A stretch of DNA of 64,000 nucleotides from Dryocola clanedunensis_A (GCA_038405435.1 JBBYHZ010000011.1); one strand, 5' to 3'. Counted from the stretch's first letter, positions 29,441-38,487 are shown. Notes: a model not told the origin generated them from the sequence alone. Made by a program: numbers and translations.

Positions 29441-30460
29441 TCAGAAATCGGCTTTTAACACCACGCGGTAACGGGCCTTGCCGTCACGCACATGCTGAAT
29501 CGCCTCTTTGATTTTCGACATCGGGAACAGCTCAATCTGCGGCTGCACCTTGGCGCGGCCCGCCAGCTTCATCAGCGAGCGCAGCTCGTGTGGGGAGCCG
29601 GTTGCCGAGCCGGAGACGCTGCGGTCGCCGGAGATCAGCGTAAAGGCAGGCACCTGGAACGGCGTCATCACCGCGCCGACGCTGTGGAAGTTGCCGCCCC
29701 AGGCCAGCGCCTGGAAGTACGGCATCCAGTCTAAATCGACGTTAACGGTGTTGATGATCAGATCGAACTGGCCCGCTAGCGCGTTTAACGCTTCCGGATC
29801 GCGGCTGTTCACCACTTTATCCGCGCCCATCTTCAGCACTTCTTCTTTCTTCGACGGGTTAGAGCTGAACGCCGTCACCTCGCAGCCCATGGCGTGCAGC
29901 AGCTTGATGGCGATGTGCCCCAGGCCGCCGATACCGATCACGCCCACGCGGCTGGTGGCCGTCACGTGGTGCATCAGCAGCGGTTTGAATACGGTAATGC
30001 CGCCGCACAGCAGCGGACCGGCGGACTCGATATCAATGGATTCCGGCAGCGGAATGGCCCACTGCCAGTTGGCGCGGATTTTATCGGCGAAGCCACCGCG
30101 ATTCATGATTGTCGGCACGCTGCCTTCCTGGCAGTTAACCTGGTTACCGCTGATACAGGCATCGCAGTGCCCGCAGCTGCGCGCCGTCCAGCCAATGCCC
30201 ACGCGCTGCCCGACCTTCAGCCCTTTATCCTGAGCGGCGCTGCCCAGCGCATGCACGCGGCCAATCACCTCGTGGCCCGGCACCAGCGGATACTGGGAGA
30301 AGCCCCATTCGTTATCGATCATCGACAGGTCGGAATGGCAGACACCGCAGTACTCCACCTTGACTTCAACGTCCTCTGGCAGCAGTTCGCCCGCGTCTAA
30401 CTCGTGAAGCTCCAGTTCGGCACCGGCCTCGGCTGCCGCGTAACTTTTGATAATGGACAT
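29441..30460 (-). CDS. ahr: Zinc-dependent NADPH aldehyde reductase Ahr (YjgB)
   Basis: 339-aa medium-chain alcohol dehydrogenase. Catalytic zinc ligands are in CGVCHSDL and GHEVIG, the structural zinc site is CGHCDACISGNQVNC, and the Rossmann loop is GIGGLGHIAIKL. E. coli Ahr reduces a broad range of aldehydes with NADPH. In K-12 it is the last gene before leuX; here an extra two-gene unit has come between them. It starts at 30460 with a CTTAAGGAAA site upstream. Confidence 0.93.
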   Translation of the reverse strand: MSIIKSYAAAEAGAELELHELDAGELLPEDVEVKVEYCGVCHSDLSMIDNEWGFSQYPLVPGHEVIGRVHALGSAAQDKGLKVGQRVGIGWTARSCGHCDACISGNQVNCQEGSVPTIMNRGGFADKIRANWQWAIPLPESIDIESAGPLLCGGITVFKPLLMHHVTATSRVGVIGIGGLGHIAIKLLHAMGCEVTAFSSNPSKKEEVLKMGADKVVNSRDPEALNALAGQFDLIINTVNVDLDWMPYFQALAWGGNFHSVGAVMTPFQVPAFTLISGDRSVSGSATGSPHELRSLMKLAGRAKVQPQIELFPMSKIKEAIQHVRDGKARYRVVLKADF

Positions 30461-30589
30461 GTGGTTTCCTTAAGCGAAGGTTCAGTCTGGAAGTGTAGAA
30501 CATGGGGAGCGCGGAGGGTGATCACGTAATGTGCTGTCTGGAGGATTCGGAATTTGTTGGGCGCCGTGGGGGATAACACCACGACGCCT

Positions 30590-30626
30590 TTGTAGGGTGG
30601 AAAAGCGTAAGCGTCTTCCACCGGGA
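30590..30626. repeat. REP-like palindrome downstream of the methyltransferase gene
   Basis: GTAGGGTGGAAAAGCG and CGTCTTCCACCGGG form an imperfect hairpin with the same GTAGGGTGG start as the repeat near 22.1 kb. It lies at the end of the nuclease/methyltransferase unit. Confidence 0.65.
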
Positions 30627-31214
30627 TCAGGTGGGGCCAGGCTTCTGCAAAATGGCATTCAGCCACACTTCATCCCTGTCCGGGCGTTTGTCCTGAGTGG
30701 TCCAAAGTTCGACAACCTGTATCTCCGGAATGCCGCTCAACACCGCGCCCAGGCCTGCCTCATTCATATCGGTGAACCGCCGCCCATCTTTTTCGCGCTC
30801 GCTATTCCCGTATTTGAATGACACATACCAGACGCCGCCTGGCTTAAGCGCATCCGCCAGCTTCTGCATTACGGCGGGCAGCCCGGCGGCAGGGACGTGC
30901 AGCAGGGAAGCACAGCACCAGATGCCGTCGTAAATATTGCAGGCGCTTACCTCCCCGAACGACATCAGCTCAACGGGCAGACCCGTATGCTGGCGCGCCA
31001 GCGCAACCATCCCGGAAGATGCGTCAAAAGCATCCACCTGATAGCCCATTTCATGAAATGCCTTCGCATCGCGCCCGGAACCACAGCCCGCATCCAGCAC
31101 CCGGCTGCCCGGCGGCAGGTGGCGCGTGAAGGAGTCATACAGTGATGCCATATCGACATTCACCGTGCCGTCGAAAAAGGTCTGAGCGTGGGTCTGGTAG
31201 TAGTTAATGGTCAT
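30627..31214 (-). CDS. Class I SAM-dependent methyltransferase paired with an HNH nuclease
   Basis: 195 aa. Motif I VLDAGCGSGRDAKAF at about residues 39-53, acidic post-I VDAFDASSGM, then CCASLLHVPAAG and LADALKPGGVWYVSFKYG. It is a Methyltransf_11/25 or TehB-like small-molecule fold. No DNA-methylase [DNS]PP[YFW] motif and no target-recognition domain can be seen, so DNA modification is unlikely on sequence grounds. Its ATG overlaps the stop of the upstream HNH gene by one base (ATGA), so the two are translationally coupled. Substrate unknown. Confidence 0.85.
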   Translation of the reverse strand: MTINYYQTHAQTFFDGTVNVDMASLYDSFTRHLPPGSRVLDAGCGSGRDAKAFHEMGYQVDAFDASSGMVALARQHTGLPVELMSFGEVSACNIYDGIWCCASLLHVPAAGLPAVMQKLADALKPGGVWYVSFKYGNSEREKDGRRFTDMNEAGLGAVLSGIPEIQVVELWTTQDKRPDRDEVWLNAILQKPGPT

Positions 31215-32236
31215 CAGAGAATAATGTTCCCGTTAGCGGCTGGTTTCCAGGGCTGGCTGGTGCCGATTTTCGCTTCGTTCCAGCGGGCGTTCAGAAAGCC
31301 TTTGCGCAGGGCCTCGTTTCTGCCCGTCTGGTTTTCAATCGCTTCATGCAGCGGCAGCCTGCTGTTAATAAAGTATTCGTTACGGGTATGCAGCCGTTCA
31401 AGCAGTTCCAGATTAGGGATTTGCGCGTGCTTGCCGTTCGGGCCGCGATTGCACTCCCGACAGGCCAGCACGAGGTTCCAGACGCCGTTAAGGTTAATGC
31501 CCGGCAGCGCTTTCTGCGTCATCAGCGGGATAAAGTGGTCCACCTCCGCCAGCTGGGCATCCCCGGAATGCAGGCTAACGGGCGCGCTACAGTAAAAACA
31601 GTAGCCCTTCTGGTAGCCGTTAAGGCTGTTGCGGCAGCTGGTGAGGGTAATCCTGTCGTTCCTGAGCTTCGTGAACAGCACTTCCTGCTGTGCGTCGTAG
31701 TGCACATCCAGCAGCTTAGGCGGCAGCGCCATCTCCCAGGCCTTCTCTACCAGGCGCCAGCGCGCATCGGTTTCCTGCACCAGATTCTGAAACTGCGCGG
31801 ATTCAGCCAGCTGATAAAACTCGTCCGTCAGCAAAATGCCCTTCTGCGCGCCGCCCTGCTTCAGGTAAAAGCGCTTCTCAATAGCGCCGCCCTTCACGTT
31901 GTGAAACTTATCCAGCACCACAGAGAAGCCGTAGCGCACGGTCATCTGCCGAAGCTCCTCTGGCGAGATCTCGCCGTTGTTGAACTGCATGCAGGCGCTT
32001 AAAAACTTGCCGGGATTCTTCTCGTTGAGGATCTGCTTCGGTGCCTGTTTGAGGTGTTCACAGATATGCTTGCTGAACGGCACGGCCAGATCTTCGAGCA
32101 GGACAAGCGTGCTGTGCCGTTCCACATCATAAAGCGCATGCGCGAGAGCAAATTTGTAAGTTGCGAAGTTGCTTCCAAAAAGGATCACACCGCGCCAGTA
32201 GCTTTCAAGCGTGGGGTCGGCCTGATAAAAACGCAT
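31214..32236 (-). CDS. HNH endonuclease-domain protein
   Basis: 340 aa. The N-terminal 200 residues form an unnamed helical region (MRFYQADPTLESYWRGVILF at the start). A C-terminal HNH/zinc-finger nuclease domain has Cys213-x2-Cys216, Asp233-His234 in AEVDHFIPLM, Asn254 in NGVWNLVLACRECN, and Cys259-x2-Cys262; all metal and catalytic positions look intact. The start at 32236 is chosen because AGGACAGG precedes it; the frame is open to 32395 without support. It overlaps the downstream methyltransferase gene. It lies just before leuX, outside the island repeats. Confidence 0.83.
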   Translation of the reverse strand: MRFYQADPTLESYWRGVILFGSNFATYKFALAHALYDVERHSTLVLLEDLAVPFSKHICEHLKQAPKQILNEKNPGKFLSACMQFNNGEISPEELRQMTVRYGFSVVLDKFHNVKGGAIEKRFYLKQGGAQKGILLTDEFYQLAESAQFQNLVQETDARWRLVEKAWEMALPPKLLDVHYDAQQEVLFTKLRNDRITLTSCRNSLNGYQKGYCFYCSAPVSLHSGDAQLAEVDHFIPLMTQKALPGINLNGVWNLVLACRECNRGPNGKHAQIPNLELLERLHTRNEYFINSRLPLHEAIENQTGRNEALRKGFLNARWNEAKIGTSQPWKPAANGNIIL

Positions 32237-32452
32237 ACACCTGTCCTGGTTGTCCGGCAAAGCAGAGGGGGAGTGGGTTACTGAAACCCGTAACGGGATC
32301 ACATAACAAATGAAAGGTGATGTAAACCGAACAACGATAGATTTAGTGAATTTGTGATACAGAACGGCGACGGGCAGACGTGCAGGGCCAGACAAAGGAT
32401 TGAACCGCCGCTGTTTTTTTCAGCACTCAGCGAGGGAAGGGAAGAGCGGCGC

Positions 32453-32480
32453 TTGCAAGGTAGCCAGCGACAGGTATAAT
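32453..32480 (+). promoter_or_regulatory. leuX promoter
   Basis: TTGCAA (32453-32458) and TATAAT (32475-32480) are separated by 16 bp, with transcription expected to start about 20 bp before the mature tRNA. It is a near-consensus sigma-70 promoter. Confidence 0.85.
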
Positions 32481-32508
32481 CCACAACGTTTTCCGCATAC
32501 CTCTTCGT

Positions 32509-32593
32509 GCCGAAGTGGCGAAATCGGTAGACGCAGTTGATTCAAAATCAACCGTTGAAAGACGTGCCGGTTCGAGTCCGGCCTTCGGCACCA
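32509..32593 (+). tRNA. leuX: tRNA-Leu (anticodon CAA)
   Basis: 85 nt with acceptor stem GCCGAAG/CTTCGGC, D-loop AATCGGTAGACGC, anticodon loop TTCAAAA closed by GTTGA/TCAAC, a long class II variable arm, T-arm CCGGTTCGAGTCCGG and encoded CCA. It differs from E. coli leuX only in the variable arm. The 3' part is the integration site of the adjoining island and remains intact. Confidence 0.97.
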
Positions 32594-32596
32594 TTA
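32571..32596. repeat. attL core: 3' end of leuX
   Basis: The 26-nt stretch TTCGAGTCCGGCCTTCGGCA plus CCATTA is repeated, with one G missing, at 62170-62194. The integrase gene begins about 200 bp inside, as in P4-type elements that use tRNA 3' ends. Confidence 0.92.
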
Positions 32597-32607
32597 GTAT
32601 GTAAATA

Positions 32608-32630
32608 GACCTCAACTGAGGTCTTTTTTT
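32608..32630 (+). terminator. leuX terminator
   Basis: GACCTC-AACT-GAGGTC followed by TTTTTTT, 14 bp after the tRNA end. It lies inside the island and so came with it. Confidence 0.88.
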
Positions 32631-32717
32631 ATATCTAAAATCCAGTCCCCGCAAGGCTTCCCTCGCTTTTTCAGTCAACATAAGTCAACCTGATTCAATC
32701 TACATCAACTTACTGAT

Positions 32718-32737
32718 GTGGGTACAAATGCGGGTAT
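32718..32737. repeat. Left arm-type repeat for the integrase
   Basis: GTGGGTACAAATGCGGGTAT occurs here; a 19/20 match lies at 62096-62115 just inside attR in the same orientation. A partial inverted TTTGTACCCAT follows at 32755. These are typical positions for integrase arm binding sites. Confidence 0.7.
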
Positions 32738-32791
32738 ATCCCGGTTCGATAATGTTTGTACCCATACAGAACCCTTGAAAGGATACTCAAC

Positions 32792-34045
32792 ATGGCTCTG
32801 AGTGATGTGAAGGTTCGTACGGCTAAGCCTGAAGCAAAAGCCTATAAGCTTACCGATGGTGACGGGATGGTTTTGCTGGTTCATCCTAACGGCTCAAAAT
32901 ACTGGCGGCTACGCTATCGCTTTGGCGGCAAAGAAAAGATGCTAGCGTTGGGGAAATACCCTGAAGTGTCATTGGCTGATGCCCGGGCACGGCGCGACGA
33001 AGCCCGTAAGCATCTAGCTAACGGTGTAGATCCTAGTGAGAACAAGAAAGCCGTTCAGGTAGAGCAGGAACAAGAAGCGATAACTTTTGAAGTGGTAGCT
33101 AGAGACTGGCACGCCAGCAATCAGAAGTGGTCTCCATCACACAGTGCTAGAGTGTTGAAAAGTCTGGAAGACAATTTATTTGCCGCAGTAGGGAAGCGAA
33201 ATATAGTAGATATTGGTACTCGCGATTTACTGGTTCCAATTAAAGCTGTGGAGAAGTCAGGACGTCTTGAAGTAGCTGCGCGTCTTCAACAGCGAACAAC
33301 GGCAATAATGCGCTTTGCGGTACAGAACGGTTTAATCGATTACAACCCCGCACAAGATATTGCTGGAGCGATAGCTACTGCTAAACGGCAGCATCGCGCT
33401 GCGCTAGACCTCAGTCGTATTCCTGAATTGCTTCATCGTATTGATACATATACTGGAAGAGCATTAACTAGGCTGGCTGTGGAACTCACGCTGTTAGTTT
33501 TCATTCGTTCAAGCGAACTGCGTTTTGCGCGCTGGTCAGAAGTGAATTTTGAAACCGCTATGTGGACGATTCCGGGAGAGCGTGAACCACTGGAAGGCGT
33601 TAAACATTCTCAGCGTGGTTCAAAGATGCGGACGCCTCATCTTGTTCCCTTGTCGCGTCAAGCTCTCGCCATTTTGGAAAAGATCAAAAGCATGAGTGGA
33701 AACCGTGAGCTGATTTTCGTTGGCGATCACGATCCACGTAAGCCGATGAGTGAGAATACAGTGAATAAAGCACTGAGGGTTATGGGTTACGACACGAAGA
33801 TTGAAGTATGTGGTCATGGTTTCAGAACCATGGCCTGTAGTTCACTGATTGAGTCGGGATTGTGGTCGAAGGATGCGGTAGAACGGCAGATGAGTCATCA
33901 GGAGCGTAACTCTGTGCGTGCGGCTTACATTCATAAGGCCGAGCATCTGGGGGAGCGCAGGCTAATGCTGCAGTGGTGGGCTGATTATCTTGATGCTAAT
34001 CGGGAGAAGGCGGTGAGTCCGTTTGATTTTGCCAGAAAACCTTGA
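32792..34045 (+). CDS. int: P4-type tyrosine recombinase/integrase
   Basis: 417 aa. N-terminal DUF4102 arm-binding domain (about 1-90, VRTAKPEAKAYKLTDGDGM), core-binding domain (about 100-190), C-terminal catalytic domain with Arg in FIRSSELRFARW, His-x-x-Arg in GHGFRTMACSSLI and nucleophile Tyr in RAAYIHKAEHL. Integrates at the 3' end of leuX, like IntB in K-12. The start at 32792 has AAAGGA upstream; the frame is open to 32756 without support. It is followed by a 13-bp-stem terminator. Confidence 0.95.
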   Translation: MALSDVKVRTAKPEAKAYKLTDGDGMVLLVHPNGSKYWRLRYRFGGKEKMLALGKYPEVSLADARARRDEARKHLANGVDPSENKKAVQVEQEQEAITFEVVARDWHASNQKWSPSHSARVLKSLEDNLFAAVGKRNIVDIGTRDLLVPIKAVEKSGRLEVAARLQQRTTAIMRFAVQNGLIDYNPAQDIAGAIATAKRQHRAALDLSRIPELLHRIDTYTGRALTRLAVELTLLVFIRSSELRFARWSEVNFETAMWTIPGEREPLEGVKHSQRGSKMRTPHLVPLSRQALAILEKIKSMSGNRELIFVGDHDPRKPMSENTVNKALRVMGYDTKIEVCGHGFRTMACSSLIESGLWSKDAVERQMSHQERNSVRAAYIHKAEHLGERRLMLQWWADYLDANREKAVSPFDFARKP

Positions 34046-34055
34046 GAAATCATAT

Positions 34056-34096
34056 TGAACCCGGTGGCTAATGCCACCGGGTTCATATTTTTATTA
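34056..34096 (+). terminator. Terminator of the integrase gene
   Basis: A perfect 13-bp stem (TGAACCCGGTGGC / GCCACCGGGTTCA) with a TAAT loop, followed by TATTTTTATTATTTT. Confidence 0.93.
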
Positions 34097-34246
34097 TTTT
34101 ATTTTGACGTATATTCTGTCCTGCGAGAGCATAAGATAAACAACCAAAGTTTAACTATCCAATGCTAGATTCGTGCCCCGAATCGCTCTACGCTTAGGTA
34201 AAGTGACTTATGCTAATAAATAAAAACACTATCTTGGGAACTGAAT

Positions 34247-35308
34247 ATGAGTTTTTTAACGGATGAAGAAATCAACGCATTATCAATAAAAAAGATGATT
34301 TTTCATGTGGTTGGCGGGGAATTGGAAATTCCTGTTTTACTTAGTGAAATTTCGCCCCCGGCGCATGTTGATTTCTTTCTGGAACGGATTAAATCTGCAC
34401 TGAGTGGCAATATGTTCCATTTCAAGGAATTATCCAATACAGAACGAATCCTTAGGATCATCAGGGACCATGCAGACACCGATACCACCTGTTTTACTGA
34501 GCAATCCACCTTATTGGCAAGCGATTTCCAGTCTCACCATCATACGAAGAATGCCAGTATGGGCGTTTTTTTCCTTTTCGAACTTCATACCCTCAGCGAT
34601 GAGAAACTGTATGCGCTAATTAAATATGATAATGAAGATGTGGTTCGTTATGTGCTGGATGCTGAAGGAGATGAGTTTCAGGTCCCAAAACTCGAACGTT
34701 TTCGTGAGAGTTTCGTAAAAAAAGCCGAAGCCATGCAGAAGATTGCACTGGTACGCCTGAATGAAGGTTTTCCGGGTGGGCTAGTTGTCGTACGAGATCG
34801 CAGCAAACGTACCAACATCTCTGTCTATTTTGAACGCTTTCTGCAGGTCAAGCGCGTCAATGACCCAACTGATCTCAGCGATAAACTGGTTACCGTATTA
34901 AAAGATGTCTACAAGAAACATCGTAACTTACTACCTGAAGAGATCAAGCGCAGCGGCGTTAACAAAATTTATGAAACTTTACGCCATGGCGAGCAGGACT
35001 TTAACACTGATGAAGCACTTCCCTTGCTGACCCAGATTTTTGGTCCCCTAGAAGAAGATCACGCTCTGGTTAAGTATTTTTTCCGTAAGATAAAGGACTT
35101 AGGAATTTCGGGTGAATCTTTCCGCATCATTCCGGATAACATCCAGAAGCCACGTAAAAGAAAACTGGAAACTCTTGAAGATGTTATCGTTATCTACGAT
35201 GAAGAGAATGCGCCAATAGTCGAAACTATGGAAGACGGGCGAAAACGAATTGTAATTGTGACGGCAGGGCTTGTGACAGATGACATCGATACTGGAAAAA
35301 ATCGGTAA
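34247..35308 (+). CDS. NA37/NdpA-like nucleoid-associated protein
   Basis: 353 aa. The pattern resembles the 37-kDa nucleoid-associated family (PF04245, E. coli YejK): an N-terminal ALSIKKMIFHVVGG strand, a central GVFFLFELHTLSDEKLYALI and KIALVRLNE section, then GGLVVVRDRSKR, ISVYFERFLQVKRVNDPTDL and a helical C-terminus. It is divergent from YejK overall, so this is a family-level call. The start at ATG 34247 has a TTGGGAA site. The last 29 bases overlap the next gene, indicating coupled expression. AT-rich compared with the core. Probably binds DNA and acts with the membrane protein that follows; this role is inference. Confidence 0.7.
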   Translation: MSFLTDEEINALSIKKMIFHVVGGELEIPVLLSEISPPAHVDFFLERIKSALSGNMFHFKELSNTERILRIIRDHADTDTTCFTEQSTLLASDFQSHHHTKNASMGVFFLFELHTLSDEKLYALIKYDNEDVVRYVLDAEGDEFQVPKLERFRESFVKKAEAMQKIALVRLNEGFPGGLVVVRDRSKRTNISVYFERFLQVKRVNDPTDLSDKLVTVLKDVYKKHRNLLPEEIKRSGVNKIYETLRHGEQDFNTDEALPLLTQIFGPLEEDHALVKYFFRKIKDLGISGESFRIIPDNIQKPRKRKLETLEDVIVIYDEENAPIVETMEDGRKRIVIVTAGLVTDDIDTGKNR

Positions 35309-36704
35309 GGCAATAGACCACTCACGTCATTCATCTGACCTGGTGATCACGGAGGACCATCAGCTGTCCATCCGTAAATTATTTATTTCCGGCACAATGG
35401 ATAATGAATCCCTTGAGCTATGGGGAGAAGTAGTGGATGCATATGCAGAAGATCTCAGGATTATTTTTGTCGATGAGAGCCGGGATGTTATTCACCCAAG
35501 AGAGGGGATATCAGGCCAGAAACACTACATCACCATTACCTGTAATGAGCTCCCGGGGATACTGAGGCTCTTCACCTTCGAGGGGTGGCGAACTTTTTTA
35601 CTTCAAGACAACAAACTCTGTGAGTATAAATATATTTATGGACTGTTTATTACTGAAGAATTTCAGACACTTTGCTGGTCTGTACTCCCGTGGAAAGAGA
35701 TGCTACCGGTTCAGACTAGTTGCAATAATACAGCCAAAAAAACCTCAGTAACAAAAAGCATCATCAAATGTTATTCAACAGCATTTCTACCTCCGGATGC
35801 CATTGCCCCTTGGATACTTGAAACTTCAGGGAAAACAGCTGATGAAGCATTAACGCTATGGAAATCAATTGGATGTCGCGAGTTATTGAAATGTTTTGCG
35901 AATGAGCTTTTTTCTGCTGAAAAAATGATGGTAGGGCTTGCCGGTAAGCCGCCAAGAAAAATAGCATTTGGCGATGAAACCTTAGCGCTACCTTCTTTTG
36001 ATATTATTCAGGAGGCGGCAAAGTGGATTTTCTTGGAGGGAAATGAAACAGAGCTCAAACATACGTTTCTATCCAGCGAATTGGCCAGAGAGTGGCCTGC
36101 AGATGTTGACTTCTGTGAGGGTATAATGCTCCGTCTCCCTTCTGCACTAGAGTCAGCGCGGTTATTGTACAAGGCACATATTCGGAGTGGTAGTAAAGAC
36201 ACTATGAAATCCTTGGGAGATTTGCGGAAAACGCTGACTGAAGATACACAAAAGATTATTCAGCAATCCCGAGAATTATCTTCCACTCTTTGGAAAGATA
36301 TGGCTCTTGTCATTAGTGTCCTGGTCGTTCGTTACAGTCTGGATGCTGCCAAATCAGCTGGGTTACAAAAGGTCTACGCCTTGGTTTTTTGTGGCATTGC
36401 AATTTATATCGTTATCTCGTATGGAATGTCTGTCTATATCAACAGGCAAACTATTTCACTGCTTGAAAGAGTAAGAACGACATGGCGCACTAAGTTATAT
36501 GGATTTCTGGATGAGCAGGACTATCATGAGCTAGCTAGTCGTCCCGTAAAAGATGCTATGGGGTCATATCGCCGGGTAGAAAGAATGACTTCTGCTGTCG
36601 TCATTCTTTTGGTCATAATTCTGTTAACCGCAGCAGGTAGAGAGTTTTGGTCAATCAGCACGTTTATTAAGTTTATTCATACTTGGACCAATGGCATTTT
36701 GTAA
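35280..36704 (+). CDS. Unrecognised protein with C-terminal membrane anchor, coupled to the NA37-like gene
   Basis: 474 aa, no family recognised. The first ~300 residues look soluble and mixed alpha/beta. A predicted coiled stretch (LRKTLTEDTQKIIQQSRELS, about 313-332) leads to hydrophobic segments at about 340-356, 365-386 and 438-455, with a basic cytoplasmic-type loop between the last two (RTTWRTKLYGFLDEQDYHEL). No signal peptide, nuclease or nucleotide-binding motif was seen. The start at ATG 35280 lies inside the preceding gene in another frame. The arrangement (DNA-binding-type partner plus membrane protein) recalls two-component abortive-infection systems such as RexAB or Kiwa, but no homology to them is claimed. 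Confidence 0.7.
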   Translation: MTSILEKIGKAIDHSRHSSDLVITEDHQLSIRKLFISGTMDNESLELWGEVVDAYAEDLRIIFVDESRDVIHPREGISGQKHYITITCNELPGILRLFTFEGWRTFLLQDNKLCEYKYIYGLFITEEFQTLCWSVLPWKEMLPVQTSCNNTAKKTSVTKSIIKCYSTAFLPPDAIAPWILETSGKTADEALTLWKSIGCRELLKCFANELFSAEKMMVGLAGKPPRKIAFGDETLALPSFDIIQEAAKWIFLEGNETELKHTFLSSELAREWPADVDFCEGIMLRLPSALESARLLYKAHIRSGSKDTMKSLGDLRKTLTEDTQKIIQQSRELSSTLWKDMALVISVLVVRYSLDAAKSAGLQKVYALVFCGIAIYIVISYGMSVYINRQTISLLERVRTTWRTKLYGFLDEQDYHELASRPVKDAMGSYRRVERMTSAVVILLVIILLTAAGREFWSISTFIKFIHTWTNGIL

Positions 36705-36729
36705 ATTCCTTATCATCCTGATGCTATAA

Positions 36730-36918
36730 ATGTCCTACGGACATTTACGGTATATTTTAGCCGGAGGTTTCTTATCGCTGAATTATTATGGTCCCATATC
36801 AACAGATATATTCGAGGAACTCCGCACCAGCGCTGGTCAGTACCAACGGATATTCCCTGAGCGCAGTAAGATCAACAAACAGATGAGTACGATCCTATAT
36901 GAACAAGGCTTTGGATAG
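36730..36918 (+). CDS. Small hypothetical protein or gene remnant
   Basis: 62 aa starting 25 bp after the membrane-protein gene. The sequence (MSYGHLRYILAGGFLSLNYY start, KINKQMSTILYEQGFG end) matches nothing I recognise. No good ribosome site precedes it, and it may be the trace of a longer gene. The following 220 bp up to the Septu-like operon hold no gene and probably contain its promoter. Confidence 0.3.
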   Translation: MSYGHLRYILAGGFLSLNYYGPISTDIFEELRTSAGQYQRIFPERSKINKQMSTILYEQGFG

Positions 36919-37140
36919 AGTTACAGTTAGCTCATGTATACAACCATGCGCAGTATCGGGATGTGTTGGAGTGGCATTATGTGGATAGCTAAGAACAGAG
37001 CGGAGAAGTCTCCTTGATGACTTACTCTGTAATTTGAGATGGGACGCATTTTGTAACATTAGCAGTAGGGTTTCAACCTTTTATTCATTAAATACCCATA
37101 AATACTATGGATATAAATATTTATCAGGAGAGAGAGGGTT

Positions 37141-38487
37141 ATGACTGTAGTTAATACCGTGCAGTTCAAAACTTGGCATGGGGACTTGAAGCATATAGAG
37201 CTGCTGCATCCAGAAAGAGAACTCCTGGGGCATGGTTTTGAAATGTCATTGATAACGGGGGAAAATGGTTCTTACAAGAGTACGCTTCTCAATAAAATTG
37301 TATCTGACTTGGTGGTTAGCTCGAAGCCTGTAGGCATCAACAACGACCAAAGTCACATGAATCCCGTTCAACTTTTGTGCATATCAGGTTCATTGGCCGA
37401 TCGCTTTCCACAGAAAGAATTATCCAGTGGGGTGCATACTGCTTTTGATGTACCTCACTATACCTATTTTGGACAGCGTGTTTTCTCGAACCTTTTGAGT
37501 AAAAAAGCACCCCTGGAAACAATGCTTAGTTATGCGCTTTGCCCTAGCCGCATAGAGCGTTATAAATGGCAGTTTTTTTCTGCTGCGCACAAATATGCGG
37601 GTATTTATCCTTCAATCAATTATGTTTTGAATTCACGGGTTACTAAGCGTCAAGAACTTGCAAATTTACGTAATGAGATTGAGAGAAAAACACCTGATAG
37701 TGATTCAGCTCGCGCATCATCAAGATCTTTACCAGATGTGTCATATGCGACTGCTCAATGGCTGCTAGCTGAGTTTAGTCATGAGGAATTTAGAGACCTT
37801 GAAAACTTGTTAACGACTGGTAAACGGAGGGTAGAGTTAACTATTGACAGTGATGGACCTCATTGCAGTCAAGTAAGCTCAAATGTTTTGCGGCTAGGTC
37901 TTCTTACTGACTTACTGAGTTTGGCTGAAGTAAAAATCAACAAAATACGCTCAGGAGAAACCTTTTCAATATATGAATTGAGCTCCGGGGAGTTCCACAT
38001 GTTTACCACTATAATGGGAATTGGTTTTACACTTGTGGATTCAGCAGTACTACTCATTGATGAACCTGAAAATAATCTTCACCCACAATGGCAACGAGAT
38101 TTAATGTCGTCTGTATACGACATATGTGAAAAAGTTATGACTGAAGGCCATCTTATTGTATCTACTCATTCGCCACTAATTGTAGGCTCCGCGCTTGAAG
38201 GAAGCACCTTAGTGGATTTAACGGATGAAGAAGCCCAGTTAAGAATCGTAAGCTACGGTGCATCATCAGATGAGTTACTCTTATCCCAATTCGGTGTTGG
38301 GTCCAGTCGTAATAGGGTTGTTGTTGATACTGTACAGCGTGCTATATCATTTGTGGAACGAGGTGATTTTAATAATCCTGAGTTTGAGTTAATGACTCCG
38401 AAACTACAGTATATTCGGGATTCGTTGACACTAGAGGATCCGATGATTGATATTATAAATGCGCTTCTTGAAAAGGATCCAGTGTGA
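37141..38487 (+). CDS. Septu-like ATPase (PtuA-type) with atypical Walker A
   Basis: 448-aa AAA/ABC-type ATPase of the OLD/RecF-like class. Residues 40-48 read GENGSYKST: the Gly that normally precedes the Lys is Tyr. The ABC-type signature is YELSSGE (about 281), Walker B is VLLIDEPENNLHPQW (about 302-316) and the switch His lies in VSTHSPLIVGS. The remainder includes a helical insertion (about 150-250). GAGAGAGGG lies just before ATG 37141. The GTG start of the HNH gene overlaps its stop by 4 bp. An ATPase-HNH pair is the composition of Septu type I and of retron effector pairs; no reverse transcriptase is present here. Probably anti-phage; family placement is inference. Confidence 0.75.
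   Translation: MTVVNTVQFKTWHGDLKHIELLHPERELLGHGFEMSLITGENGSYKSTLLNKIVSDLVVSSKPVGINNDQSHMNPVQLLCISGSLADRFPQKELSSGVHTAFDVPHYTYFGQRVFSNLLSKKAPLETMLSYALCPSRIERYKWQFFSAAHKYAGIYPSINYVLNSRVTKRQELANLRNEIERKTPDSDSARASSRSLPDVSYATAQWLLAEFSHEEFRDLENLLTTGKRRVELTIDSDGPHCSQVSSNVLRLGLLTDLLSLAEVKINKIRSGETFSIYELSSGEFHMFTTIMGIGFTLVDSAVLLIDEPENNLHPQWQRDLMSSVYDICEKVMTEGHLIVSTHSPLIVGSALEGSTLVDLTDEEAQLRIVSYGASSDELLLSQFGVGSSRNRVVVDTVQRAISFVERGDFNNPEFELMTPKLQYIRDSLTLEDPMIDIINALLEKDPV

Noticed and set aside
32395..32484. Start of the HNH gene at 32395
   Set aside because: The extra 53 residues have no family character and run into the leuX upstream region; ATG 32236 has a ribosome site.
34247..36704. Assignment as Kiwa (KwaA-KwaB)
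   Set aside because: Gene order and sizes do not fit, and the first protein looks more like NA37 than DUF4868; kept only as an architectural analogy.
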